Shown here: one piece after another, positions 1 through 6,772 of the stretch
Layout of the letters: each line of letters opens with the position of its first letter
Numbering within the stretch: position 1 is the first letter of the stretch
Source: JBOFDK01 sp051650305
GTDB taxonomy: Bacteria; Bacillota; Clostridia; Lachnospirales; Cellulosilyticaceae
Direction: 5' to 3'
Length of the DNA stretch: 13,935 nucleotides
NCBI GenBank assembly: GCA_051650305.1
Contig: JBOFIT010000269.1
Coordinates: 1-13,935, forward strand
Translations under genes and position numbers: made by a program
The notes under the pieces: model-generated
Database searches by the model: none
What the model saw: only the letters and a program-made list of their open reading frames with translations
Told to the model about the DNA's origin: nothing

Positions 1-1236
1 ACCCTGGTTGAATCTACCTTCAAATTTATATTCGCCATTCTCATCTTTCCATGGAGATAAGAAACTTCTGCATCCCATGCATGAGAAGACATTGCCTTCA
101 TAAATCTTCTTCATTTCTTTAGCAGATATGTAGTCTGGATAAAGACGCTTCGCACTACATTTAACTGCCATATCTGTTACATAATCGTATTTACCACCTT
201 CAAATGCATTGTGGTCGTGTAACACATAGATAAGTTTTGGAAAGGCTGGTGTCGTATAAATGCCTTTCTCGTTCTTAATGCCTTGAATACGTTGTTTTAA
301 GACTTCTTCTACAATAAGTGCTACCTCTTCTACGTATTCATCTTCTTCATCTATATTTAAAAACAATGTTACGAATGGGCTCTGACCATTTGTTGTCATA
401 AGGGTATTGATTTGATACTGTATCGTCTGTACCCCTGAATCCAATTCTTTCTTTGTAAGTGCTTCTACTGCTTCATCTAATGCCTTTGGATCGCTCATGC
501 TTTCTGCTAGCATACGACGATAGCGTTCTTTACTACGTCTTAAGTACTTTCCTAAGTGTCGAATATCTACTGATTGGCCACCATACTGGCTGCTTGCCAC
601 CTGTGCGATAATCTGTGTCATAACTGTACACGCTACTTGGAAACTGTTTGGACTTTCAATCATACGTTTATTAATGACTGTACCATTGTCCAACATATCT
701 TTTATGTTAATGAGACAACAGTTAAAAATAGACTGCATGAAGTAGTCCATATCATGGAAGTGAAGTACTCCTTCATCATGAGCTTGCACAATGCGTGCCG
801 GTAATTTCTTTCTTCTTGAGATATCCTTAGAAACTTCCCCAGCTATAAGATCACGTTGTGTAGATGCCATCATAGCGTTCTTATTGGAATTCTCATTCAT
901 TACTTCTTCATTGGTTAAGTTGATAAGTCCTAGTATACTGTCATCTGTCGTGTTTGTCTCTCTTTTAAAGCCTTGAATCGCACGATACCCTTCGTAGGCT
1001 TTCGCAGTCAACTCATGCCCTTTTTCAATTAATTTTAGATAGACATAGGTTTCAATTTGAAAAATCGTCGGCGCTTCTTGAAGCTTCGTAAAGATCGTCT
1101 CAATCTCTGTAGCAATATGAAGTGCTACTTCCTCATCGACAATCCCACTTCCATATTTCATTGCTTTTAATATGGCTTGTCCAATCTTTTCTTTGTCAAA
1201 ACTAACAATCTGCCCATCTCGTTTTATTACGTCCAT
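1..1236 (-). CDS. nrdD: Anaerobic (class III) ribonucleoside-triphosphate reductase, N-terminal 412 residues; cut by left window edge
   Basis: NrdD reduces ribonucleoside triphosphates to deoxy forms without oxygen, using a glycyl radical installed by NrdG. I translated the minus strand and found one open frame reaching base 1. Residues 1-90 resemble an ATP-cone (MDVIKRDGQIVSFDKEKI), the allosteric nucleotide-binding domain. Then come HFHDMDYF (159-166), FNCCLIN (171-177), matching the family's first active-site cysteine region, and SCMGCRSFL (385-393), the second cysteine motif, followed by GRFNQG. The zinc site, glycyl-radical C-terminus and any nrdG lie outside the window. I chose the ATG at 1236 because GGGGG at 1243-1247 gives 6-nt spacing; the ATG at 1242 abuts that site. 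A strong promoter lies at 1336-1364. Family assignment is near certain. Confidence 0.96.
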   Translation of the reverse strand, partial: MDVIKRDGQIVSFDKEKIGQAILKAMKYGSGIVDEEVALHIATEIETIFTKLQEAPTIFQIETYVYLKLIEKGHELTAKAYEGYRAIQGFKRETNTTDDSILGLINLTNEEVMNENSNKNAMMASTQRDLIAGEVSKDISRRKKLPARIVQAHDEGVLHFHDMDYFMQSIFNCCLINIKDMLDNGTVINKRMIESPNSFQVACTVMTQIIAQVASSQYGGQSVDIRHLGKYLRRSKERYRRMLAESMSDPKALDEAVEALTKKELDSGVQTIQYQINTLMTTNGQSPFVTLFLNIDEEDEYVEEVALIVEEVLKQRIQGIKNEKGIYTTPAFPKLIYVLHDHNAFEGGKYDYVTDMAVKCSAKRLYPDYISAKEMKKIYEGNVFSCMGCRSFLSPWKDENGEYKFEGRFNQG

Positions 1237-1335
1237 CGACATCCCCCAGTTTCTAATTTATTCATTTTTTTGATATTTCTAAATATAACCATCTTAATTC
1301 TTTATTAATATTGATTATTGGTTATTTCTCTTGGA

Positions 1336-1364
1336 AATATAGCACCTCCATCTTCTCTTGTCAA
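1336..1364 (-). promoter_or_regulatory. Sigma-A-type promoter of nrdD
   Basis: On the minus strand a perfect -35 TTGACA (1359-1364) is followed by a 17-bp spacer and -10 TATATT (1336-1341). A TG one base upstream of the -10 makes it an extended -10. Transcription would start near 1329, giving a leader of about 93 nt before the ATG at 1236. The leader is AT-rich and I see no riboswitch fold in it. Confidence 0.75.
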
Positions 1365-1527
1365 ACCCATTTCACGGCTTTTAATCCACAAACTGGAAGC
1401 CAGAAATTTTTAACTTGACAACTTTTCACTTAAAATTAAAGGGTTTAAATCCATCCTTCTTTTACATAACTTCTACACAAAAAAAAATTTTATTTTAAAC
1501 ATATGATGTATGCCTTTTCAACTACAC

Positions 1528-1543
1528 ATACCATATATAGTAT
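1528..1543. promoter_or_regulatory. Candidate NrdR box (16-bp palindrome)
   Basis: ATACCATATATAGTAT is a near-perfect palindrome and matches the NrdR-box consensus ACACTATATATAGTGT at 13 of 16 bases as I align them. NrdR represses ribonucleotide reductase genes, which fits its place upstream of nrdD. Two points weaken the call. It sits about 165 bp upstream of the nrdD -35, and a second box one to three helical turns away is not convincing; the best is ACATATGATGT at 1499-1509. It could instead belong to an unseen upstream promoter. Confidence 0.4.
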
Positions 1544-1648
1544 ACCAAGTCTTTTTTAAATATTCTTTGTTATTAAAATCAAAAAAACTTTTAAGCGATT
1601 ACTTCTTTTTTTTCATTCCTACTGCAACGATGCGTAGCAAATAAAGCC

Positions 1649-1677
1649 TAGACAACAGAACATACGTTCGATATACT
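1649..1677 (+). promoter_or_regulatory. Sigma-A-type promoter of the radical SAM/DUF4130 operon
   Basis: TAGACA (1649-1654) and TATACT (1672-1677) are separated by exactly 17 bp, each with one mismatch to consensus. Initiation near 1684 would leave only about 10 nt before the ATG at 1695, so the transcript is nearly leaderless, with AGGTG at its very 5' end. Confidence 0.55.
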
Positions 1678-1694
1678 TATGTTAGGTGATGATT

Positions 1695-2999
1695 ATGGAT
1701 ATTAAAACAAAATTAGAAATTCTATCCGATGCTGCCAAATACGATGTTTCTTGTTCTTCATCTGGCTCCCATCGTAAATCTCAAAAAGGACATTTAGGTT
1801 CTACCCATACAGCTGGTATTTGTCATTCCTTTACCCCTGATGGCCGTTGTATTTCTCTTTTCAAAGTACTTCTTACGAATTTTTGTATCTACGATTGTGT
1901 GTACTGCATCAATCGTAAATCAAATGATGTACCCCGTGCAGCTTTTACAGTAGATGAACTGGTGGATCTTACCCTTCACTTTTACCGTCGTAATTACATC
2001 GAAGGCTTATTCCTAAGCTCTGCCATCATCAAAAGCCCTGACCACACCATGGAGCTTTTGACACAGGTCTTATACAAGCTTCGTGTCCAGCATCAGTTCA
2101 AAGGTTATATACACGTGAAAGCCATCCCCGGTGCAAGTGAAGCGCTGATTCACACCTGTGGTCTTTATGCCGACCGTATGAGTGTGAACATCGAGCTTCC
2201 TTCCTCCGATTCCTTAAAGCGTCTGGCCCCTGAAAAGCACGCACAGGATATTTTAAAGCCTATGAAGCTTATTAGCTCCCGCATCACAGAAACCCAAGAC
2301 ACCAAGCGCTTCCTGCCCTCTACACCACTCTTTGTTCCAGGAGGCCAAAGCACCCAGCTCATCGTTGGTGCTTCTCCCGAAAGCGACTTAAGCATTCTCC
2401 ACCTTTCCGAGAAGCTCTACGAAAAGTTTCACTTGAAGCGGGTGTATTACTCAGCTTACGTACCGGTCAATACAGACAAGCAGCTCCCTGCTATTCATCA
2501 GCCGCCTATGCTGCGTGAGCATCGCCTTTACCAAAGCGACTGGCTCCTCCGTTTTTATGGTTTTAAAGCAGATGAACTCCTAGATCAGGAGCACCCGAAT
2601 TTTGACGTGCATTTCGACCCCAAAACCTCCTGGGCACTTCGTCATCTTCACCTCTTCCCACTAGAGGTCAATACTGCTCCTTTCGAGATGCTCATACGCG
2701 TCCCTGGTATCGGCGTAAACGGCGCAAAAAAAATCTTAAGTGCAAGGCGACTTACCACCCTGACCTTCCAAGATTTAAAGAAGCTACGCATCGTCCTTAA
2801 GCGTGCCCAGTATTTTATCTTATGTGGTGGCAAGTACAATAGCCCCGTAGCTTATGACGACGTTCTCATTCGTCAAGCCCTTACACCAGCCTTTGACTTG
2901 ACTGCACCTACTATAGCCCACACCCAGTTAAGCTTATTTGATACACACACACCACCTGTCGTCGATGACTTCCCATCTGCTCTTACAGGTGAATTTTAG
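1695..2999 (+). CDS. Putative DNA modification/repair radical SAM protein (UDG-linked family, TIGR03916-like)
   Basis: The 434-residue product is a radical SAM enzyme whose reaction is unknown; the family is predicted to act in DNA repair or modification because it is genetically linked to uracil-DNA glycosylase-type proteins. The typical N-terminus DAAKYDVSCSSSG is present. The 4Fe-4S motif is CIYDCVYC, cysteines 64, 68 and 71. Near the C-terminus, VPGIGVNGAKKI (336-347) is a helix-hairpin-helix DNA-binding motif in a region of about 324-372. GTG 1686, ATG 1689 and ATG 1695 are all possible starts; I prefer 1695, as AGGTG (1684-1688) then lies 6 nt upstream. GC rises from about 30% near the start to about 47% mid-gene. 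The DUF4130 partner begins 15 bases after the stop, the arrangement known for this family. Confidence 0.9.
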   Translation: MDIKTKLEILSDAAKYDVSCSSSGSHRKSQKGHLGSTHTAGICHSFTPDGRCISLFKVLLTNFCIYDCVYCINRKSNDVPRAAFTVDELVDLTLHFYRRNYIEGLFLSSAIIKSPDHTMELLTQVLYKLRVQHQFKGYIHVKAIPGASEALIHTCGLYADRMSVNIELPSSDSLKRLAPEKHAQDILKPMKLISSRITETQDTKRFLPSTPLFVPGGQSTQLIVGASPESDLSILHLSEKLYEKFHLKRVYYSAYVPVNTDKQLPAIHQPPMLREHRLYQSDWLLRFYGFKADELLDQEHPNFDVHFDPKTSWALRHLHLFPLEVNTAPFEMLIRVPGIGVNGAKKILSARRLTTLTFQDLKKLRIVLKRAQYFILCGGKYNSPVAYDDVLIRQALTPAFDLTAPTIAHTQLSLFDTHTPPVVDDFPSALTGEF

Positions 3000-3014
3000 C
3001 GAAAGGACCTTCCT

Positions 3015-3752
3015 ATGAACGAATACCTTTATGACGGTAGCTTCGATGGCTTACTGACCGCTCTTTTTTACGCCTATAACGCCAAAGAAGACGTATCTAT
3101 AACCCGAAGCACCCTCTATGCCCCTTCTTTACTTACAACGCCCTTACAAGTCGAAACTGAGCCAGATAAAGCTAAGCGTCTACTGACTAGCATTCGTTCT
3201 AAGCTCTCCAAGTCTATCTTGAAGACCATTTACTATCTTTATCTAAGCGAGGCCCTAGGCTGCGATACCCTCATTCTTCATTTTTTAAGACTTTGCTACA
3301 CCTATGGTCCGCAGATTACCCTCGCCAAAAATAATGATATTATCATCGCAGTCGATACCCTGTATCGTAAAGTCTCTCACGAGACCAATCGTATGCATGG
3401 TTTTGTACGCTTTAAGGAGATTGCTCCCTTATGCTTTTATAGCCGTATCGAGCCGGATCATCATGTCTTACCCCTTATAGCCCCCCACTTTACCACACGC
3501 TTTTCTGACCAGGCCTTCATCATTCATGATATCCGTCGTATGATTGCCCTTGTCTACACAAAAAAAGAGGTCTTTCTTCAAGCACTTACGCCTGAAGAAA
3601 ACCTCTCTCTCTTGCATACTCCTTGCCAAGACCCTTTCGAAGATTTGTTTAAAGCTTTTTATACAAGCACCACCATCCCCGAAAGGATGAATCCCAAACT
3701 TCAAAAAAGGCTTATGCCTATGCGCTATTGGAAGCACCTGATAGAAGTCTAA
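3015..3752 (+). CDS. DUF4130 / TIGR03915-family probable DNA metabolism protein
   Basis: This 245-residue protein is the usual partner of the preceding radical SAM protein and has no proven biochemical role. Family features are the start YLYDGSFDGLLTA, the central HGFVRFKE (128-135), IEPDHHVLPLI followed by HFTTRF (to 163), and the end ERMNPKLQKRLMPMRYWKHL (223-242). In some bacteria this domain is fused to a uracil-DNA glycosylase-like domain; here no such domain is present and none is encoded nearby. The ribosome site GAAAGGA (3001-3007) is 7 nt from the ATG. Only 15 bases separate it from the upstream stop, so co-transcription and a shared pathway are likely. Its last codons form the left arm of a terminator. 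Confidence 0.88.
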   Translation: MNEYLYDGSFDGLLTALFYAYNAKEDVSITRSTLYAPSLLTTPLQVETEPDKAKRLLTSIRSKLSKSILKTIYYLYLSEALGCDTLILHFLRLCYTYGPQITLAKNNDIIIAVDTLYRKVSHETNRMHGFVRFKEIAPLCFYSRIEPDHHVLPLIAPHFTTRFSDQAFIIHDIRRMIALVYTKKEVFLQALTPEENLSLLHTPCQDPFEDLFKAFYTSTTIPERMNPKLQKRLMPMRYWKHLIEV

Positions 3753-3776
3753 CTTCTAAAAGGTGCTTCCATTTTT
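3730..3776 (+). terminator. Long hairpin terminator spanning the stop codons of two convergent genes
   Basis: GGAAGCACCT (3730-3739) pairs with AGGTGCTTCC (3761-3770), and inside it AGAAGT (3743-3748) pairs with ACTTCT (3752-3757) around a 3-nt loop. Two mismatches separate the stems. On the plus strand a run of six T follows, so it is a standard intrinsic terminator for the radical SAM operon. In the minus direction no T run follows, so it would end the c-di-GMP gene poorly. Both stop codons (3750-3752 plus, 3756-3758 minus) lie inside the hairpin. Confidence 0.85.
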
Positions 3777-5423
3777 TATATTAAATGCGACGATAAATTG
3801 TTCGGTAATCTCTGGGTCAAATTGGGTCCCTTTACACCTTCTTAATTCTTCGATCGCTTCCTCATAGCTCTTTCTTTTATTATATGAACGATTAGACGTC
3901 ATGGCATCAAAACTATCCAAAACCGTTAGCACCCTTGCTAGGTACGGTATGTCCTCACCTTTAAGTCCATCTGGATAGCCCTTACCATCATAGCGTTCAT
4001 GGTGATGACGTACAATGTCTTGAATAGCATCTAAACAGCCTATGTGCTTGATGATTTCCACCCCTTGTGCTGGATGCTCCTTAAGGCACTGCCACTCCAG
4101 TTCAGTTAATGGCATTCTTTTCACCAGTATATCTTTATCAATATTCATCTTCCCTATATCATGTATATACGCGCCACAAACTAAGGTTCGGGTATCCTTT
4201 TTATTCAAGCCGATGCATTCTGCCATCACTTTACTATAAAGTACCACGCGTTCTGTATGGCCATAGGTATAGCGATCCTTTGCATTAATCATCCCAATGA
4301 GGGTCTTTACGGATTCCATTAACTCTCTTTGTTCTTTATCGATATTCTTTTCTAATTCATCTAAAATAGAACTATAGGTTTCCACACGATTTTTATTGAA
4401 GAATTTGGCACGATACAATGCATCATCCGCACTCTTTACCAGCTCCACTTCATCTTTCGCTTTATACGGATAGCTAGATACACCTATGGATATGGTTAAA
4501 TTCGATTCCGGTTGATTTTCTTGACCTTCAAAATACGTATCTTCTATTTGCTTTCTAATAACTTCTGCAAGTTTACAAGATTCCTCTTGACTATACTGTG
4601 GCAAAAGCACTGCAAACTCCTCGCCGCCATACCGTGCGACCAAGCCTTTATCACCTATCTGTTCTCTGAGTAATGTCCCTATTTTATTTAAGACACCATC
4701 GCCTGCTTGATGCCCATTGATATCATTATATTCCTTGAAATGGTCGATATCTAAGAACAATAATCCCACTGAAGTTTTTGCTTTTTTTGATTCTGCCACA
4801 GTTCTTTTCAGTTGCTGATAAAAATATCTATGATTATACACACCTGTAAGCCCATCATAATGCACCATTTTTTGCAGTTCATCAATACGTTCCTTCTCTG
4901 CTGTTACATACACGCCTAATACCCACGCTGTAAGCAAGAAAATACCTACTAATATTAAATCGTCTTCAAAGTACATATTAAACATTTCTTGCCTTCCATA
5001 AAGCAAGTCTATTCCTAATATCACACTAGAAACTACTACTGCAACCCCCATACCATACTTTTTACCAAACTGTATGGTACTGGTAATGATAATAACTAAA
5101 AATATAAATTTATAAGAACTCTGATGTCCTCCAGTGATCATTAACATAATGAAAACCGCACTACAAAGCAGTATATTTTCTATACTTTGCCCCAAAATCG
5201 TCTGCGCCAGTAAGTTCTTATTCACCACGAAGTTCCATATACCATAGATACTTACTAGCATAAGGAGCATACTAAAAGAATAAATCCAGGTATAGACATC
5301 CCCGTCCATTTTGGCACATAATGCTTTAAAACAAATAATACTCGTGAATATTAAACACGCTGATTTTACAATTGCTAATCGATTATGAATTTCTTCATAT
5401 TTGGGATATTTTTTTTCACTCAT
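3756..5423 (-). CDS. Membrane-bound GGDEF and HD-GYP protein (c-di-GMP synthesis/hydrolysis)
   Basis: The 555-residue protein should both make and degrade the second messenger c-di-GMP. Residues 1-176 contain about five or six hydrophobic segments (near 23-38, 44-63, 82-97, 107-119, 126-141, 157-174), probably a membrane sensor. The GGDEF domain (about 185-350) has YDGLTGVYNHR and an intact active site, RYGGEEF (264-270). The autoinhibitory RxxD site expected just upstream is missing (GDKG instead). The HD-GYP domain (about 370-550) keeps its metal ligands: H389, H421-D422 in IHDIGK, H450, HHERYDGKGYP (474-484) and D506. AGGAGGG (5437-5443) is a good ribosome site but 13 nt from the ATG. I see no promoter directly upstream, so it may depend on readthrough from the agr-like operon. 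Ligand unknown. Confidence 0.93.
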   Translation of the reverse strand: MSEKKYPKYEEIHNRLAIVKSACLIFTSIICFKALCAKMDGDVYTWIYSFSMLLMLVSIYGIWNFVVNKNLLAQTILGQSIENILLCSAVFIMLMITGGHQSSYKFIFLVIIITSTIQFGKKYGMGVAVVVSSVILGIDLLYGRQEMFNMYFEDDLILVGIFLLTAWVLGVYVTAEKERIDELQKMVHYDGLTGVYNHRYFYQQLKRTVAESKKAKTSVGLLFLDIDHFKEYNDINGHQAGDGVLNKIGTLLREQIGDKGLVARYGGEEFAVLLPQYSQEESCKLAEVIRKQIEDTYFEGQENQPESNLTISIGVSSYPYKAKDEVELVKSADDALYRAKFFNKNRVETYSSILDELEKNIDKEQRELMESVKTLIGMINAKDRYTYGHTERVVLYSKVMAECIGLNKKDTRTLVCGAYIHDIGKMNIDKDILVKRMPLTELEWQCLKEHPAQGVEIIKHIGCLDAIQDIVRHHHERYDGKGYPDGLKGEDIPYLARVLTVLDSFDAMTSNRSYNKRKSYEEAIEELRRCKGTQFDPEITEQFIVAFNIKNGSTF

Positions 5424-5450
5424 TTTTATATTTATACCCTCCTACAACCT

Positions 5451-5495
5451 AAAGAGAGATAAAGCCTGCCTATGCAAACTTTATCTCTCTTTTTT
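5451..5495 (-). terminator. Terminator-like hairpin between agrD and the c-di-GMP gene
   Basis: AAAGAGAGATAAAG (5451-5464) and CTTTATCTCTCTTT (5479-5492) form a perfect 14-bp stem with a 14-nt loop, two bases past the agrD stop. On the plus strand a T run follows, but no rightward gene ends here. On the minus strand, the direction of the operon, only three T lie at the stem end, and those pair with A's. It may therefore be a leaky terminator, an attenuator or a transcript-stabilising 3' structure. Confidence 0.6.
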
Positions 5496-5628
5496 ACTCT
5501 TCTCTTAAAGCTTTTGGCTCTTCAGGTTGGTAAATTGCCCATACACATGCTGAAGATGCTACCATTGAAGCAAATACTGTAGCAACTGTAGCAACTGCCA
5601 TTAATACTTTTGCATTAATTTTTTTCAT
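5494..5628 (-). CDS. agrD: AgrD-like cyclic lactone autoinducer peptide precursor (44 aa)
   Basis: This short gene encodes the precursor of a secreted cyclic signal peptide. Residues 1-25 form a basic, hydrophobic leader (MKKINAKVLMAVATVATV) that would anchor it to the membrane. The core is SSACVWAIY with Cys28, whose thiol should form a thiolactone with the new C-terminus; by analogy with known AIPs the ring would be C-V-W-A-I or C-V-W-A-I-Y. The tail QPEEPKALREE is the proline-containing acidic tail seen in clostridial AgrD proteins. The ATG overlaps the end of agrB by 14 bases, so translation is probably coupled, and AGGAGG at 5637-5642 lies 8 nt upstream. Size, composition, Cys position and location beside agrB all agree. 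The exact cleavage points are inference. Confidence 0.92.
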   Translation of the reverse strand: MKKINAKVLMAVATVATVFASMVASSACVWAIYQPEEPKALREE

Positions 5629-6295
5629 TTTCTCTTCCTCCTTGCATTTGTGTTAGTCTATTGATCAACAAAAAATCTAATTTTTGTATAATCCATTTTC
5701 CTGTCGGTATCAAAGTCATCACTTGCCAACTATAGCCGAGTAAAATACAGCTACTATAAATACGCAGACTTAAATGATTGTCCATTTGCATACTCATAAG
5801 GCTCATGACCATCACCATTACCATATAAAAAGTTAAAATATGTAATGATTTCTTCTTTAAAAAAGCTTGTTTTTTCAAATTGCTAATAGGCTTTGCATGA
5901 CTATCTACTGGCGCTTTTGCCTTGATAATCCTATAAGCCCATATATATATAATACCATCTATAAGTAAAATACCTAAAGGATGTATACTACCAAGTATAC
6001 GACCACCGAAGGCCCCCACGATACATACGACAGTTCCTATCACAAGACATCTTCCAGGTGATGTCGCATGGATGCCGCCAGAAGCTTTACGCAAGATTGC
6101 AATCGTAAAAGAAAGGATAAGTGCCTCAATCATCACACCACATAACAACCCTACAATAGCTGTTACCACGATAGCCAACACCGTATGGACTAAAGCAAAT
6201 AGCCCATATGCGATAATATCCCTCTTGTCTTCTCCATACCCAAGCGCTTCTGCTATCTGTGCAGCTTGATCCTTAGTCCATTGTTCTGTATTCAT
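5615..6295 (-). CDS. agrB: AgrB-like peptide-processing membrane protease
   Basis: AgrB is an integral-membrane cysteine endopeptidase that removes the AgrD C-terminal tail and helps form the thiolactone. The 226-residue product has the catalytic motif RKASGGIHATSPGRC, with His76 and Cys83 matching His77 and Cys84 of Staphylococcus aureus AgrB, and the family signature KAPVDSHAKPIS (127-138). Hydrophobic segments lie near 32-52, 55-68, 84-100, 106-123, 152-169 and 179-197. It is longer than S. aureus AgrB (189 residues), mainly at the C-terminus. A Met-rich stretch (MVMVMVMSLMSMQM, 158-171) is odd and lies in a membrane segment. It follows the 154-aa gene by 12 bases, with AAGGTG four bases before its ATG, and overlaps agrD. 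Confidence 0.95.
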   Translation of the reverse strand: MNTEQWTKDQAAQIAEALGYGEDKRDIIAYGLFALVHTVLAIVVTAIVGLLCGVMIEALILSFTIAILRKASGGIHATSPGRCLVIGTVVCIVGAFGGRILGSIHPLGILLIDGIIYIWAYRIIKAKAPVDSHAKPISNLKKQAFLKKKSLHILTFYMVMVMVMSLMSMQMDNHLSLRIYSSCILLGYSWQVMTLIPTGKWIIQKLDFLLINRLTQMQGGRENEKN

Positions 6296-6307
6296 GGTTC
6301 ACCTTCT

Positions 6308-6772
6308 TTACTCATTCACTTTTGTTAACTTGTAGCGGCTAAAATAATAAATACCAATCGCTAAAGCCGTTAATGCCAACGAAGGCATCCCATAGATAAG
6401 TTTCATCATACGATCTGCAAATACGATTTCTAAATCCTGCTTCAAACAATATTGAATCCAAGTGATATTGATCCCTTCACATATAACTTGAATAAGGGTT
6501 GTTATAATGGCTGCACGAATGGCCCTCGTTACATCAATCTTTCCTAAAGTAGTCGTTAGGAAAATGGCTAATATAACAATGAGTATCGTATGTATGCCAT
6601 AGCTAATAGGTAGTGCCCTAATAACAAAAATCCCTACTACTAGTGTGATGCATAACTTACCAATCATTGGCCAATCAAACTTTGTCTTCGTAAATATATA
6701 AATTGCCATCATAAATATAATCGCTTCTGGGCCAGCTCTAAGGAGTGCCTCCATAAGTGTAATCTTAAACAT
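6308..6772 (-). CDS. Small polytopic membrane protein, resembling the sensor part of clostridial GHKL/AgrC-type kinases
   Basis: The 154-residue protein has about five hydrophobic helices (near 14-28, 37-54, 58-76, 86-105, 128-145) and no soluble domain. From memory, the pattern RALPISYGIHTILIVIL (52-68), then a basic-hydrophobic helix and YGMPSLALTAL (127-137), resembles the N-terminal membrane region of clostridial sensor kinases of the GHKL group, but there is no H-box, N-box or ATP-binding region. It ends at residue 154 with its own stop and a normal gene follows, so it is not an obvious frameshift remnant. Its start overlaps the DUF5317 gene by 8 bases, and AGGAAG lies about 8 nt from the ATG. 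A role in sensing or handling the Agr peptide is inference from context. Confidence 0.75.
   Translation of the reverse strand: MFKITLMEALLRAGPEAIIFMMAIYIFTKTKFDWPMIGKLCITLVVGIFVIRALPISYGIHTILIVILAIFLTTTLGKIDVTRAIRAAIITTLIQVICEGINITWIQYCLKQDLEIVFADRMMKLIYGMPSLALTALAIGIYYFSRYKLTKVNE

Larger units (their letters stand above)
1243..1694. other. Divergent AT-rich intergenic region between nrdD and the radical SAM gene
   Basis: About 450 bases hold no gene. They contain the nrdD promoter, a NrdR-box-like palindrome and the promoter of the rightward operon. The middle (about 1365-1525) is AT-rich with A and T runs, for example around 1479-1496, and I see no RNA gene, tandem repeat or intrinsic terminator in it. 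TTGACA on the plus strand at 1415-1420 has no acceptable -10 at normal spacing. Confidence 0.7.

Noticed and set aside
574..976. Two plus-strand frames opposite nrdD.
   Set aside because: They are antisense to clear NrdD coding sequence, which is conserved throughout.
1499..1509. ACATATGATGT as a second NrdR box beside the one at 1528-1543.
   Set aside because: The arms are one base too close for the 16-bp box and too few consensus positions match.
5424..5450. TATAAA before the c-di-GMP gene as a -10 element.
   Set aside because: It lies between the ribosome site and the start codon, so a transcript from it would lack the ribosome site, and no -35 is at the right distance.
5424..5493. A c-di-GMP riboswitch upstream of the GGDEF/HD-GYP gene.
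   Set aside because: The spacer is only 70 bases and is filled by a simple two-arm hairpin; no GEMM-type conserved loops are present.
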